From contig JBBQVB010000046.1 in the NCBI GenBank assembly GCA_038211965.1, positions 1 through 17,428 of the forward strand: a stretch of 17,428 nt of DNA, written 5' to 3'. The stretch comes from Glacieibacterium sp038211965 (GTDB taxonomy: Bacteria > Pseudomonadota > Alphaproteobacteria > Sphingomonadales > Sphingomonadaceae). Under the pieces are notes generated by a model. The model did not search any database. It was given only the letters and a program-made list of their open reading frames with translations, and was not told the origin of the DNA. Below, in pieces: positions 1 to 8,081 of this stretch (the stretch's first letter is position 1; each line of letters begins with the position of its first letter). The translations under genes were made by a program, and so were the position numbers.

Positions 1-814
1 GATCGGCGAGGGCGAACGCGACGAAGCGCCGATGCTGTTCATCGGCGAGAAGGTCGGGCGCGGCCGGAATGAAGGCGGCAGCGGCCCTAGGGTCGACCTC
101 GCGCTCGATCCGCTCGAGGGCACGACGATCGCCGCCAAGGCCGGCCCCAACGCCCTTGCGGTGCTCGCCATCGCCGAGGAAGGTGGCCTGCTCAATGCCC
201 CCGACGTCTACATGGACAAGCTGGCGGTCGGGCCGGGCTATCCCGACGGCGTCATCGACCTGACGAAATCGACGACGTGGAACGTCGAGTCGCTCGCCGC
301 TGCAAAGGGGGTGAAGCCCGCCGAAATCATCGCCTGCGTACTCGACCGCCCGCGTCATGCGACGCTGATCGCCGAACTGCGCAGCCTCGGCTGCGGCATC
401 ATGCTGATCGGCGACGGCGATGTCGCGGGGGTCATCGCGACGACCGATCCCGACACCGGCATCGACCTGTATATCGGCAGCGGCGGCGCGCCCGAGGGCG
501 TCCTGGCAGCCGCCGCGCTGCGCTGCGTCGGCGGGCAGTTTCAGGGACGGCTGGTGTTCCGGAACGACGACGAGCGCGGGCGAGCGCGGCGCTGGGGAAT
601 TACCGACCTCGACCGCATCTATCACCTCGAGGACCTGGCGCAGGGCGACGTGATCTTCGCCGCGACCGGCGTCACCGACGGCTCGCTGCTGAAGGGCGTC
701 AAGCGCCGCCGCGACGGCACGATCACCACCGAAAGCGTCGTCATGCGGGCCTCGTCGGGGACGATCCGTCGCATCCTCGGAACGCGGCGCGGCGAACCGA
801 GGTCGCGCCACTAG
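1..814 (+). CDS. glpX: Class II fructose-1,6-bisphosphatase GlpX, 5' end cut by window edge
   Basis: GlpX hydrolyses fructose 1,6-bisphosphate to fructose 6-phosphate in gluconeogenesis; it is a cytosolic, metal-dependent enzyme. The reading frame is open from base 2, so the first visible ATG at 32 is internal and the true start lies before the window. About 270 residues are visible, against roughly 320-340 for the family. The order of motifs is diagnostic: IGEGERDEAPM (metal-binding acidic residues), DPLEGT (the Asp/Glu/Thr active-site motif), DRPRH (substrate phosphate contact), GDGDVAG, and GSGGAPEG, whose Glu is a metal ligand. No key residue of the visible part is missing. The gene converges with the next one across a 74-base gap. 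The identification is secure; only the N-terminus is unseen. Confidence 0.96.
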   Translation, partial: IGEGERDEAPMLFIGEKVGRGRNEGGSGPRVDLALDPLEGTTIAAKAGPNALAVLAIAEEGGLLNAPDVYMDKLAVGPGYPDGVIDLTKSTTWNVESLAAAKGVKPAEIIACVLDRPRHATLIAELRSLGCGIMLIGDGDVAGVIATTDPDTGIDLYIGSGGAPEGVLAAAALRCVGGQFQGRLVFRNDDERGRARRWGITDLDRIYHLEDLAQGDVIFAATGVTDGSLLKGVKRRRDGTITTESVVMRASSGTIRRILGTRRGEPRSRH

Positions 815-888
815 CGACGCGAGGGTTGTCCGCCATGGTGTAATCGTCCGACGACCGGATCAAACGCGCGACCCGCCGGGAATTGGCG

Positions 889-2205
889 TCACGCCGCCTC
901 GGCCTTGCCACCATAGGGCACGTTGCGCCCACCGTAGCGGCGGACGCGGACGTTGGCCTGTTCGCCGTGGCCGGCGAAGCCTTCGAGCGCGCACAGCCGC
1001 GAGCAATATTCGCCGATCATCGCGCTGGCGGCGTCGGTCGTGACGCGCTGGTAGGTGCAGGTCTTGATGAACTTGCCGACCCACAGCCCGCCGGTGTAGC
1101 GCGCCGCCTTCTTCGTCGGCAGCGTGTGGTTGGTGCCGATGACCTTGTCGCCGTAGCTGACGTTGGTCCGCGCCCCCAGGAACAGCGCGCCGTAGTTGGT
1201 CATGTGCGCGAGAAAATAGTCGGGGTCGCGCGTCATCACCTGGACGTGCTCGCTGGCGATGTCGTCGGCGATGCGGACCATCTCGGCGTCGTCGGCCGCA
1301 ACGATGACCTCGCCGAAGCTTTCCCACGCGCGACGCGCGATTTCGGCGGTCGGCAGGATGAGCAGCAGCCGCTCGACCTCGCGCATCGTCGCCTCGGCCA
1401 GTGCGCGCGACGTGGTCAGCAGGATCGCGGGCGAGTCGGGCCCGTGCTCGGCCTGCCCCAGCAGGTCGGTCGCGCACAGTTCGGCATCGGCGCCGATCTC
1501 GTCGGCAATGACCAAAGTCTCGGTCGGACCCGCAAACAGGTCGATGCCGACCTTGCCGAACAACTGGCGTTTGGCTTCGGCGACGAAGGCGTTGCCGGGA
1601 CCGACGAGCATATCGACCGGCGCCATGCTCGCCGTCCCCAGCGCCATCGCGCCGACCGCCTGGATGCCGCCCAGGCACCAGATTTCGTCCGCCCCCGCCA
1701 TGTGCTGCGCCGCGACGATGGCGGGCGCAGGCGACCCGTGGAACGGCGGCGCGCAGGTGACGACGCGCGGCACGCCCGCGACCTTGGCGGTGATCACGCT
1801 CATGTGCGCCGAGGCGAGCAGCGGGTATTTGCCGCCGGGCACGTAGCAACCCGCTGCATTGACCGGCAGATGCTTGTGGCCGAGCACGACGCCGGGCAAT
1901 GTCTCGACCTCGACATCGACCATCGAGGCGCGCTGGATCGTCGCGAAGCCGCGCACCTGCGTCTGCGCGAACTCGATGTCCTTGAGGTCCTGCCCCGTCA
2001 GCTGGTCGATGCAGCCCTGAATTTCGGACGCGCTGAGCCGGTAGTCGTCGCGCTCCCAGCCGTCGAACTTGATGCTGAGTTCGCGCACCGCCGCGTCACC
2101 GCGCGCCGCGATGTCGGCGAGAATGGCTTCGACCGTGTCGCGGACCTTGCGGTCGCTGTCGGCCTTCGCCTCGCTGGTCGCGCCGCGCTTGAGCCATTCC
2201 GCCAT
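889..2205 (-). CDS. Histidinol dehydrogenase-family enzyme, HpsN (sulfopropanediol 3-dehydrogenase)-like
   Basis: The 438-residue protein belongs to the HisD fold: an NAD- and zinc-dependent alcohol-to-acid oxidoreductase. Candidate zinc ligands are Gln251 and His254 (in LLGQAEHG), Asp353 (YGDKVIGTNH) and His413 (GHGEQANVR). Candidate catalytic bases are Glu319 and His320 (ASEHVQ), with His360 in GTNHTLPT. The overall wording, for example ASAHMSVITAKVAGVPRV, TLPTKKAARYTGGLWVGKF and the C-terminal VRVRRYGG, resembles from memory the HpsN branch, which oxidises 2,3-dihydroxypropane-1-sulfonate to sulfolactate, more than biosynthetic HisD. No his gene is nearby. The start at 2205 is chosen because GGGGAG lies 7 bases upstream; a longer open frame upstream has no family similarity. 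Substrate is inferred: it could be another small alcohol. It is transcribed divergently from the molybdenum oxidoreductase cassette. Confidence 0.88.
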   Translation of the reverse strand: MAEWLKRGATSEAKADSDRKVRDTVEAILADIAARGDAAVRELSIKFDGWERDDYRLSASEIQGCIDQLTGQDLKDIEFAQTQVRGFATIQRASMVDVEVETLPGVVLGHKHLPVNAAGCYVPGGKYPLLASAHMSVITAKVAGVPRVVTCAPPFHGSPAPAIVAAQHMAGADEIWCLGGIQAVGAMALGTASMAPVDMLVGPGNAFVAEAKRQLFGKVGIDLFAGPTETLVIADEIGADAELCATDLLGQAEHGPDSPAILLTTSRALAEATMREVERLLLILPTAEIARRAWESFGEVIVAADDAEMVRIADDIASEHVQVMTRDPDYFLAHMTNYGALFLGARTNVSYGDKVIGTNHTLPTKKAARYTGGLWVGKFIKTCTYQRVTTDAASAMIGEYCSRLCALEGFAGHGEQANVRVRRYGGRNVPYGGKAEAA

Positions 2206-2529
2206 CGTCGTTCTCCCCGATTCATTCCTGTTACGGCGATCAGGCCCGCCGGGTCGCCTGAAGGCGGGATCGGGTTGCGGATAGCGCTGCCGGGATGCCC
2301 CTTCAACCCACGATGCACGTCGGCCGCGACTGGGTTTGTTGACCGAGCACGAGCGCCAGGGCGCAGACGGCAAATCCAGCCCTGAGCATAAATGCCGCGT
2401 CGGCTCCGAAACGGCGGAACGCCCGCCGGTGCTGCGAAGATCAGGCCCACGGTCGCGCGACGAGAAGGGCTCTTGCCTGGAAATGAGCGTTGTGGCTGTG
2501 GTTCCGCAGATACCCGGCGAGGGACGACA
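2206..2529. other. 324-base divergent intergenic region between HpsN-like gene and Mo-oxidoreductase cassette
   Basis: This gap must hold the promoters of two divergent transcription units. I see no confident sigma-70 pair. A 6-bp perfect inverted repeat (CCCGCC at 2245-2250, GGCGGG at 2263-2268, 12-base loop) lies 40-63 bases before the HpsN-like start and could be a stem in its leader or an operator. Open frames crossing the gap have no family similarity. One 28-codon minus-strand frame (2303-2389) has a hydrophobic, signal-peptide-like start, but no ribosome binding site, so I do not call it a gene. Confidence 0.4.
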
Positions 2530-4821
2530 ATGGCCGATCAACGCGACCTGCCGCATTCCCCCGGACCTGCGGGTGGCTGGGGATCGCTCAAGGGCATCGC
2601 GCGCATCTTCGGCGAAAGCTGGTCGTCCCCGGCATCGCTCGCCACGCTCGGGCAACTGAATAAGCCCAAGGGTGTGATGTGCGTGTCCTGCGCCTGGCCG
2701 AAGCCCGCCAACTACTCGACGTTCGAGTTCTGCGAGAACGGCGCCAAGGCGACGCTGTGGGAAATGACCAGTGGGCGCTGCACGCCGGATTTTTGGGCGT
2801 CGGAGACCCATAGCGTCACCGCGCTGCGGTCATGGGCCGATCACGATCTCGAGGTGACCGGACGGCTGACGCATCCGCTGCGCTACGATGCGGCCACTGA
2901 CCGCTATGTCCAGGTAAGCTGGGACGAAGCGTTCGCCGGCATCGGCGCGGCACTCAAGGCGATAGTGCCGAACGAGGCAGTGTTCTATGCGTCTGGCCAT
3001 GCCGGCCTCGAGGCATCGTACCTCTACGCCCTGCTGGCGCGCGCCTTCGGCACGAACAATCTGCCGCAAAGCTCCAACATGTGCCACGAAACGACTTCAG
3101 TCGGCCTGACCAAGGTGATCGGGTCGCCGGTCGGCACGATCGTCTGGGACGATCTGGCGCAGGCCGATGCGTTTTTCTTCTTCGGGCAGAATCCCGGCAC
3201 CAACAGCCCGCGCTTTCTTCACCCCTTGAAGGAAGCCAAGGAGCGCAAGGCGAAGATCGTTACCTTCAACCCGGTCATCGAGCAGGGTCTGGTGTCGTTC
3301 GTCGATCCGCAAAGCCCGGTTGCCATGCTGACCGGCAAGGAGACCAAGATCTCCGATCAATACCACCAGTTGCGCGCCGGCGGCGACATCGCGGTGCTGC
3401 TCGGCATGTGCAAATGCGTGGTCGAGGCGGACGATGCGGCCAGCGACGCGGGCCTGCCCGAAGTCATCGATCACGGCTTCGTCAAGCAGCACACCATCGG
3501 CTTCGACGCCTTCATCGCAAGCTGCCGCGATGCCGATTGGGCCGCCATCGAGCGCGAGAGCGGACTGACCGAAGCGGCGATCCGCGAGGCGGCGGCGGTC
3601 TACATCGCAGCCGAGCGCGTTATCGGCGTGTACGGCATGGGCCTGACGCAGCACGTCCACGGCGCGCTCAACGTGGCGATGCTGGTGAATCTGCTGTTGC
3701 TGCGCGGCAATATCGGCCGGCCCGGCGCCGGCTGCTGCCCGGTTCGCGGACACAGCAATGTGCAGGGCCAGCGCACCGTCGGCATCGCTGAAAAGGCGCA
3801 CCTCGTACCGCTCGATACCATCGACGAACTGTTCGGCATCACCTCGCCGCGCGAGGACGGCATGAACATCGTCGAGGCGGCCGAGGCCCTGTTCGCCGGC
3901 AAGGTCCGGGCGTTTGTTTGCCTGGGCGGCAACCTGCTGCGTGCCGTGCCCGACCAGCAGCGGTTGGAGCGGGCGTGGGGCGGGCAGGACCTGACCGTCA
4001 TGGTGTCGACCAAGCTCAACCGCAGCCACCTGTTTCCGGGCAAGAGCGCCTATATCCTGCCCTGCCTCGGCCGCTATGAAATCGACGAACAAGCCAGCGG
4101 ATCACAGTCGGTGACCACCGAGGACAGTTTCTCGATGATCAACGGGTCGATCGGACGGCGCGCGCCGGTGTCCGACGCGGTCAAAAGCGAACTGGCGATC
4201 GTCACCGGCATCGCACAAGCGACTCTGCCCGCGAACGACAAGTTGAAGTGGCGCGAATGGACCGGCGACTACGGACTCGTTCGCGACCTGATCGAGGCGA
4301 CGTACCCCGAGGACTTCCGCGACTACAACCAGCGCATGTTCGAAGCGGGCGGCTTCTATCGCGGCAACGGTGCGCATCGGCGGATCTGGAAGACCGACAG
4401 CGGCAAGGCGGTGTTTACCACGACCGCCGAGTTGAACGCGTCCGGGTTTGCAGACGCGCCGGGGCGCTATTGCCTGATCACGATCCGGTCTAATGACCAG
4501 TTCAACACGACGATCTACGGCTATTCGGACCGCTTCCACGGCATCGAGGGAACGCGCGACGTGCTGCTGATGAACCCGGACGACATTGCCGCAGCGGGCC
4601 TCGTCGAGGGCCAGATGGTCCGGATGATCACCGACACCGACGACGGCGTCGATCGCCAGCTCGGGGGGTTGAAGCTGACCGGATACCGCCTCCCACGCGG
4701 CACGGTCGCGTCGTACTATCCCGAGTGCAACGTGCTCGTGCCCATCGGCCTGCACGACGAGCTGTCCAAGACCCCGGCCTCCAAGTCGGTGCCGGTGCGG
4801 ATCGTCGCGGACGCGGGATGA
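2530..4821 (+). CDS. FdhF/YdeP-family molybdopterin oxidoreductase (formate dehydrogenase-like)
   Basis: This 763-residue protein matches the family of formate-dehydrogenase alpha-like molybdenum enzymes typified by E. coli YdeP (about 760 residues). Three cysteines near the N-terminus, C51, C54 and C68 (CVSCAW and FCENGAK), fit the family's iron-sulfur site. Cys185-His186 (SSNMCHE) aligns with the Sec-His pair of E. coli FdhF and is the likely molybdenum ligand. GMGLTQHVHG, GRPGAG and the C-terminal NVLVPIG region are typical of bis-MGD domains. There is no signal peptide, so it is cytosolic. The ATG at 2530 is preferred over upstream in-frame starts because GAGGG precedes it by 7 bases and the 46 extra residues are unlike the family. 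It overlaps fdhD by ATGA. The substrate is probably formate, inferred from neighbours; many members have unproven substrates. Confidence 0.92.
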   Translation: MADQRDLPHSPGPAGGWGSLKGIARIFGESWSSPASLATLGQLNKPKGVMCVSCAWPKPANYSTFEFCENGAKATLWEMTSGRCTPDFWASETHSVTALRSWADHDLEVTGRLTHPLRYDAATDRYVQVSWDEAFAGIGAALKAIVPNEAVFYASGHAGLEASYLYALLARAFGTNNLPQSSNMCHETTSVGLTKVIGSPVGTIVWDDLAQADAFFFFGQNPGTNSPRFLHPLKEAKERKAKIVTFNPVIEQGLVSFVDPQSPVAMLTGKETKISDQYHQLRAGGDIAVLLGMCKCVVEADDAASDAGLPEVIDHGFVKQHTIGFDAFIASCRDADWAAIERESGLTEAAIREAAAVYIAAERVIGVYGMGLTQHVHGALNVAMLVNLLLLRGNIGRPGAGCCPVRGHSNVQGQRTVGIAEKAHLVPLDTIDELFGITSPREDGMNIVEAAEALFAGKVRAFVCLGGNLLRAVPDQQRLERAWGGQDLTVMVSTKLNRSHLFPGKSAYILPCLGRYEIDEQASGSQSVTTEDSFSMINGSIGRRAPVSDAVKSELAIVTGIAQATLPANDKLKWREWTGDYGLVRDLIEATYPEDFRDYNQRMFEAGGFYRGNGAHRRIWKTDSGKAVFTTTAELNASGFADAPGRYCLITIRSNDQFNTTIYGYSDRFHGIEGTRDVLLMNPDDIAAAGLVEGQMVRMITDTDDGVDRQLGGLKLTGYRLPRGTVASYYPECNVLVPIGLHDELSKTPASKSVPVRIVADAG

Positions 4822-5600
4822 CCGGCCAGGCCAGCGTCGAGTTCTACCGGACGGCGAATGACGGCACGTCGGCAACGATCGCGCGGAGTGTTCCGCTCGA
4901 ACGACCGATCGCGATCGAGTTCAACGGCATCGGCTATGCGGTGATGATGGCGACGCCGTGCGACCTGGAGGATTTCGCGGTCGGCTTCGCGCTGAGCGAG
5001 CGGCTCGCGGCGCGTGCGGACGACATCGTCGCGGTCGATTGCCACCGCGTGGCGCAGGGCGAGATCGTGCGCGTGACGCTATCGGCCGAACGGTCGCCCG
5101 ACCTGTTCGAGCGGGTGCGGCACCGCGCGTCGGACTCGGCGTGCGGACTGTGCGGCATCGAAAATCTCGAGCAGGCGCTGCGTCCGCTGCCGCGGGTGCC
5201 GGTCCAGCCGCCGATTCCTGCGGCGGCCATCTTTCGGGCCCTCGCGGCACTGCGCGATCATCAGCCGCTGAACCGCAGCACCGGCGCCGTGCACGCCGCG
5301 GCGCGCTGCTCCCGCGCTGGCGAGATCGTCGAGGTTCGCGAGGACGTCGGCCGTCACAACGCAACCGACAAATTGATCGGCGCGATGCGGCGCCAGGGCG
5401 CGGACTGGGACGGCGGCTTTGCCCTGCTCTCGTCGCGCTGCTCCTACGAGCTGGTCGAAAAGGCCGCGCTGGCAGGGTGCGCGATGCTTGTCACGATCTC
5501 CGCGGCGACCGACCTCGCAATTTCGGGCGCGCGTGACTGCGGATTGACACTGGTCGTCCTGGCGCGCGCCGACGCCATGCTGCACGTGGCCGAGGCGTGA
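4818..5600 (+). CDS. fdhD: FdhD, sulfur carrier for formate dehydrogenase maturation
   Basis: FdhD takes sulfur from a cysteine desulfurase and passes it to the bis-MGD cofactor, which formate dehydrogenases need for activity. The 260-residue product has the CxxC pair at C109/C112 (SACGLCG), the conserved EDVGRHNATDKLIG segment, and the SRCSYELVEKAALAG segment near the C-terminus. The start ATG at 4818 overlaps the stop of the molybdenum oxidoreductase as ATGA, implying translational coupling. The next gene overlaps its own stop as GTGA. The position directly after its likely client enzyme supports that pairing and argues that the oxidoreductase is a sulfido-Mo enzyme of the formate dehydrogenase type. 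Length and motifs are normal for the family. Confidence 0.96.
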   Translation: MTGQASVEFYRTANDGTSATIARSVPLERPIAIEFNGIGYAVMMATPCDLEDFAVGFALSERLAARADDIVAVDCHRVAQGEIVRVTLSAERSPDLFERVRHRASDSACGLCGIENLEQALRPLPRVPVQPPIPAAAIFRALAALRDHQPLNRSTGAVHAAARCSRAGEIVEVREDVGRHNATDKLIGAMRRQGADWDGGFALLSSRCSYELVEKAALAGCAMLVTISAATDLAISGARDCGLTLVVLARADAMLHVAEA

Positions 5601-6142
5601 GAGTGCTCGGCGCGATCCTCGCAGGGGGCCAGTCCCGCCGCTTCGGCAGCGACAAGGCGATGGCCGATCTCGGCGGCAGGCCGATGATCGTGCGCGTCGC
5701 CGCGGCAGTCGCGCCGTTCGTTGAAGCGATCGTGATCTGCGGGCATCCCGCGGTGCCGGCGGGGATGGTCGGTCTGGCCGACCTGCCGCATCCTGGGCTG
5801 GGGCCGCTGGGCGGGCTGGCCGGGGCGCTGCACCATGCCGCCAGCCACGGGTTCGAAGCGGTCCTGTCGGTCGGCTGCGACACGCCGGTGCTCGATGCGG
5901 AACTCATGTCACGGCTGCGGGACTCCGACACAGCGGCGTTCGTCGTGCAATCGCCGATCATCGGGCGATGGCCGGCGGCGTTGGCAGGGGCATTGCTGGT
6001 GCATCTGGACGCGGCGGGCAGCCGTTCGATGCGAGGCTGGGCCGAAGCGGTCGGCGCAATTGCGATCCACGCACTTGCGCCGATACCGAACGTCAACACC
6101 CCCGCCGATCTCGATAGGTTGTTGCTACGACCGCCGGGTTGA
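5597..6142 (+). CDS. mobA: MobA-like molybdenum cofactor guanylyltransferase
   Basis: MobA transfers GMP from GTP to molybdopterin, making the guanine dinucleotide form needed by the upstream oxidoreductase. The 181-residue protein (E. coli MobA is 194) opens with the nucleotidyltransferase signature LAGGQSRRFGSDKA at residues 8-21. It then has GPLGGLAGAL, the metal-binding SVGCDTP (Asp95), and the C-terminal NVNTPADLDRL that is typical of MobA. The start is a GTG at 5597 overlapping the fdhD stop as GTGA. This makes three consecutive coupled genes dedicated to one Mo enzyme. It could instead be a MocA-type cytidylyltransferase, but a bis-MGD partner next door favours guanylyl transfer. A short inverted repeat after the stop (6151-6164) has no T-tract. 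Confidence 0.92.
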   Translation: MRVLGAILAGGQSRRFGSDKAMADLGGRPMIVRVAAAVAPFVEAIVICGHPAVPAGMVGLADLPHPGLGPLGGLAGALHHAASHGFEAVLSVGCDTPVLDAELMSRLRDSDTAAFVVQSPIIGRWPAALAGALLVHLDAAGSRSMRGWAEAVGAIAIHALAPIPNVNTPADLDRLLLRPPG

Positions 6143-6174
6143 AGGCTCCCTCGGGCTCGCCCGACTTGCCTCCA

Positions 6175-7844
6175 CTACTTCAGCAGGATCGCGGCCTTCG
6201 CGACGGTCATGTAGATCCCCCAGGCAATGGGCAGGCCGACCGCGGCCCAGGCAAGCAGCACGGTCGTTTCCAGACCCCCGGTCGCGCCAGCAGTGCGGAC
6301 CGCTGGCAACGCCGCGTCACCGCCGGCCGTAGCGGCCGGCATGTGAAAACGGTTGGCAACCGGCCGCACCAACAGGTTGGCGATGAACCCCGCCACCAGC
6401 ATGCCCGCCAGGATCAGGTAGATCGGCTGATACAGCTGGTCACGGGGCATACCGTCGGCGATCCGCGCGTCGCGCATATAGGCGACCAGCAAGGGTCCGA
6501 GCACGCCCGCGGTCGACCACGCGGTCAGCAGCCGGCCGTGGATCGCGCCGACGTACTTCGTGCCGAAAATATCGGCCAGATAGGCCGGCACGGTCGCGAA
6601 GCCGCCGCCGTACATCGAGGCGATGATGCAGAAGGTGAGGATGAACAGGCCGATCGTGCCGCCGGCCAGCGACGGTGCCGCGACGCCATAGAGCACGGCT
6701 CCCAAGGCAAGGATGACAACGTACAACGGCTTGCGCCCAAGCCGGTCGGAAAGCGACGACCAGAAGAAGCGGCCACCGATGTTGAACAGGCTGATCATGC
6801 CGACGAAACCCGCGCCCACCGCAGCGGCGGCTTTCTTCTGCTCGTCGTCGAATGCGGCGAAGAGCACGCCGGGAGCGCCGATCAGCCGGCCTCCGAAGAT
6901 TTCCTGCAACATCGGCGACGCCACCCCGATGATACCGATAGACGCCGACACGTTGAGCAGCAGGACCAGCCAGATCAACCAGAATTGCGGCGTCCGGTGC
7001 GCATCCTTGAGATCGACATTGAAGCGGGTCATCAATGTCGTCGTGGTGGGCGGGGTCCAGCCGGCGGGTGCCCAGTTCTCGGGCGGGACCCGGTAGCCGA
7101 GTGCACCCGCCATCATGAAGACGAAATAGCCGGCCGCAAGGACGAGGAAGGTCTGCCAGACGCCGACGCCGTTCGCGCTGGCGAAGTGCTTCATCAGAAC
7201 ATCGGCGAGCGGACTGCCGATCATCGCGCCGCCACCGAAGCCCATGATCGCCATGCCGGTTGCCAAGCCGCGCCGGTCCGGGAACCACTTGATCAGCGTC
7301 GACACCGGCGAGATGTAGCCCAGGCCCAGCCCTATCCCGCCGATCAGCCCCGATCCGAGCCAGACCAGCCAAAGCTGATGGATCGAAATGCCGATCGCCG
7401 AGATGGCCAAACCCCCCCCCCCCCCCAAAGCCCCCCCCCAGCCCGCCCTGGCCCGCCCCGGGCGCTCCCGCCCGCCCAGCAGAACGCCGCGACGACGCCG
7501 GCCTTGCGCGGCCCGGCGCGCTCCAGCCAGCCGCCCCACAGCGCCGCCGCCGCGCCGAGCACGACGAAGAACAACGTGTACGTCCAGACGAGGTCGCTGA
7601 CCCGCCAGTCGCAGGTCGTCGTGGTGATCGCCTGTGCCAGATTCATGCCCTCGCACTTCACCGGGTCCGATATTCCGATGGCGCGCGACAACGGCAGCCA
7701 GAACACGCTGAAGCCGTAAGCCATGCCGATGCACAGGTGGATGGCCAGCGCGCAGGGCGGCACCAGCCAGCGGTTGAAGCCCGCACCGGCGACAGTCGCG
7801 GCGCGGTCGAGGAACCCGGACGGCGTGTGAGATGCGGAAGCCAT
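6175..7844 (-). pseudogene. OFA-family MFS transporter (oxalate/formate antiporter-like), frame broken by a G-rich tract
   Basis: The product is a multi-pass inner-membrane transporter of the major facilitator superfamily, OFA branch, whose known members exchange or import oxalate, formate and related acids. The N-terminal part (7844 down to about 7470) reads from MASASHTPSGF through GWLERAGPRKAG to AAFCWAGG. The rest continues in another frame from LAISAIGISIHQLW (about 7410) through GIGLGLGYISPV and KWFPDRRGLATGMAI to the stop at 6175. Removing about 53-59 bases of low-complexity DNA at 7411-7469 would restore one frame of roughly 537 residues with normal family wording across the join. Both halves look intact and show no decay, so an assembly or sequencing error is more likely than true loss. 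The start at 7844 has a weak AGG before it. It converges on mobA with a 32-base gap, which suggests a role in supplying the Mo enzyme's substrate. Confidence 0.88.
7411..7469. repeat. C/G homopolymer-rich low-complexity tract inside the transporter gene
   Basis: The plus strand carries 15 consecutive C (7412-7426), AAAG, 9 consecutive C (7431-7439), then further C-rich sequence to about 7469. On the coding (minus) strand this is a G-tract that would encode about 20 glycine-rich residues in the middle of a conserved transmembrane part of the transporter, and it shifts the frame. Nothing else in the window is like it. Confidence 0.9.
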
Positions 7845-8081
7845 TGCTACCTGAGAACCCAAAATCGTGCTCGCAGGCAACTGCGTCGAATTCGCGCGGA
7901 CATGGCCACGGTCCTTTTGCCGCGCCTGCGGGCGGCGATCGGCGAAGCCTGATCCGATTATGATCGCTCCCGACGTCTCCAGCTCCCGGGTAACGGATGA
8001 CAGAGCGGGGGCCGGCGGGACCAACGCCCCTTCGGCGGCGTGAGCGGCCGCGCGGTGAGCGCAGCCGAGCGGCGTAGTTGG
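7845..8081. other. Intergenic gap upstream of the transporter, downstream of the hydrolase
   Basis: This 237-base gap should carry the transporter promoter and the end of the hydrolase transcript. A CATAAT hexamer on the minus strand (in the AT-richer patch 7951-7966) is a possible -10 element, but no good -35 is spaced from it. No terminator hairpin with a T-tract follows the hydrolase stop. I see no gene here. Confidence 0.3.

Noticed and set aside
2245..2268. Possible structured leader or riboswitch before the HpsN-like gene
   Set aside because: Only one 6-bp stem is visible and no conserved riboswitch core could be recognised.
883..2385. Long 500-codon plus-strand open frame opposite the HpsN-like gene
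   Set aside because: It is antisense to a gene with full family motifs; its product is Arg/Asp/Ala-rich without any family similarity, as expected of a shadow frame in GC-rich DNA.
2303..2389. Minus-strand 28-codon frame with a signal-peptide-like start (MLRAGFAVCALALVLG)
   Set aside because: No ribosome binding site before the ATG, and short hydrophobic frames arise easily by chance in Ala/Leu/Val-rich GC DNA.
2392..2529. N-terminal extension of the Mo oxidoreductase to the ATG at 2392
   Set aside because: The 46 extra residues are low in family similarity, and the ATG at 2530 has a good ribosome binding site and a normal family start.
6151..6164. TCGGGC/GCCCGA inverted repeat between the converging mobA and transporter genes
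   Set aside because: The loop is 2 bases and there is no T-tract on either side, so it is not a convincing terminator.
6139..7719. 526-codon plus-strand open frame opposite the transporter
   Set aside because: Shadow of the OFA transporter; the product is His/Arg/Asp/Gln-rich with no recognisable domain.
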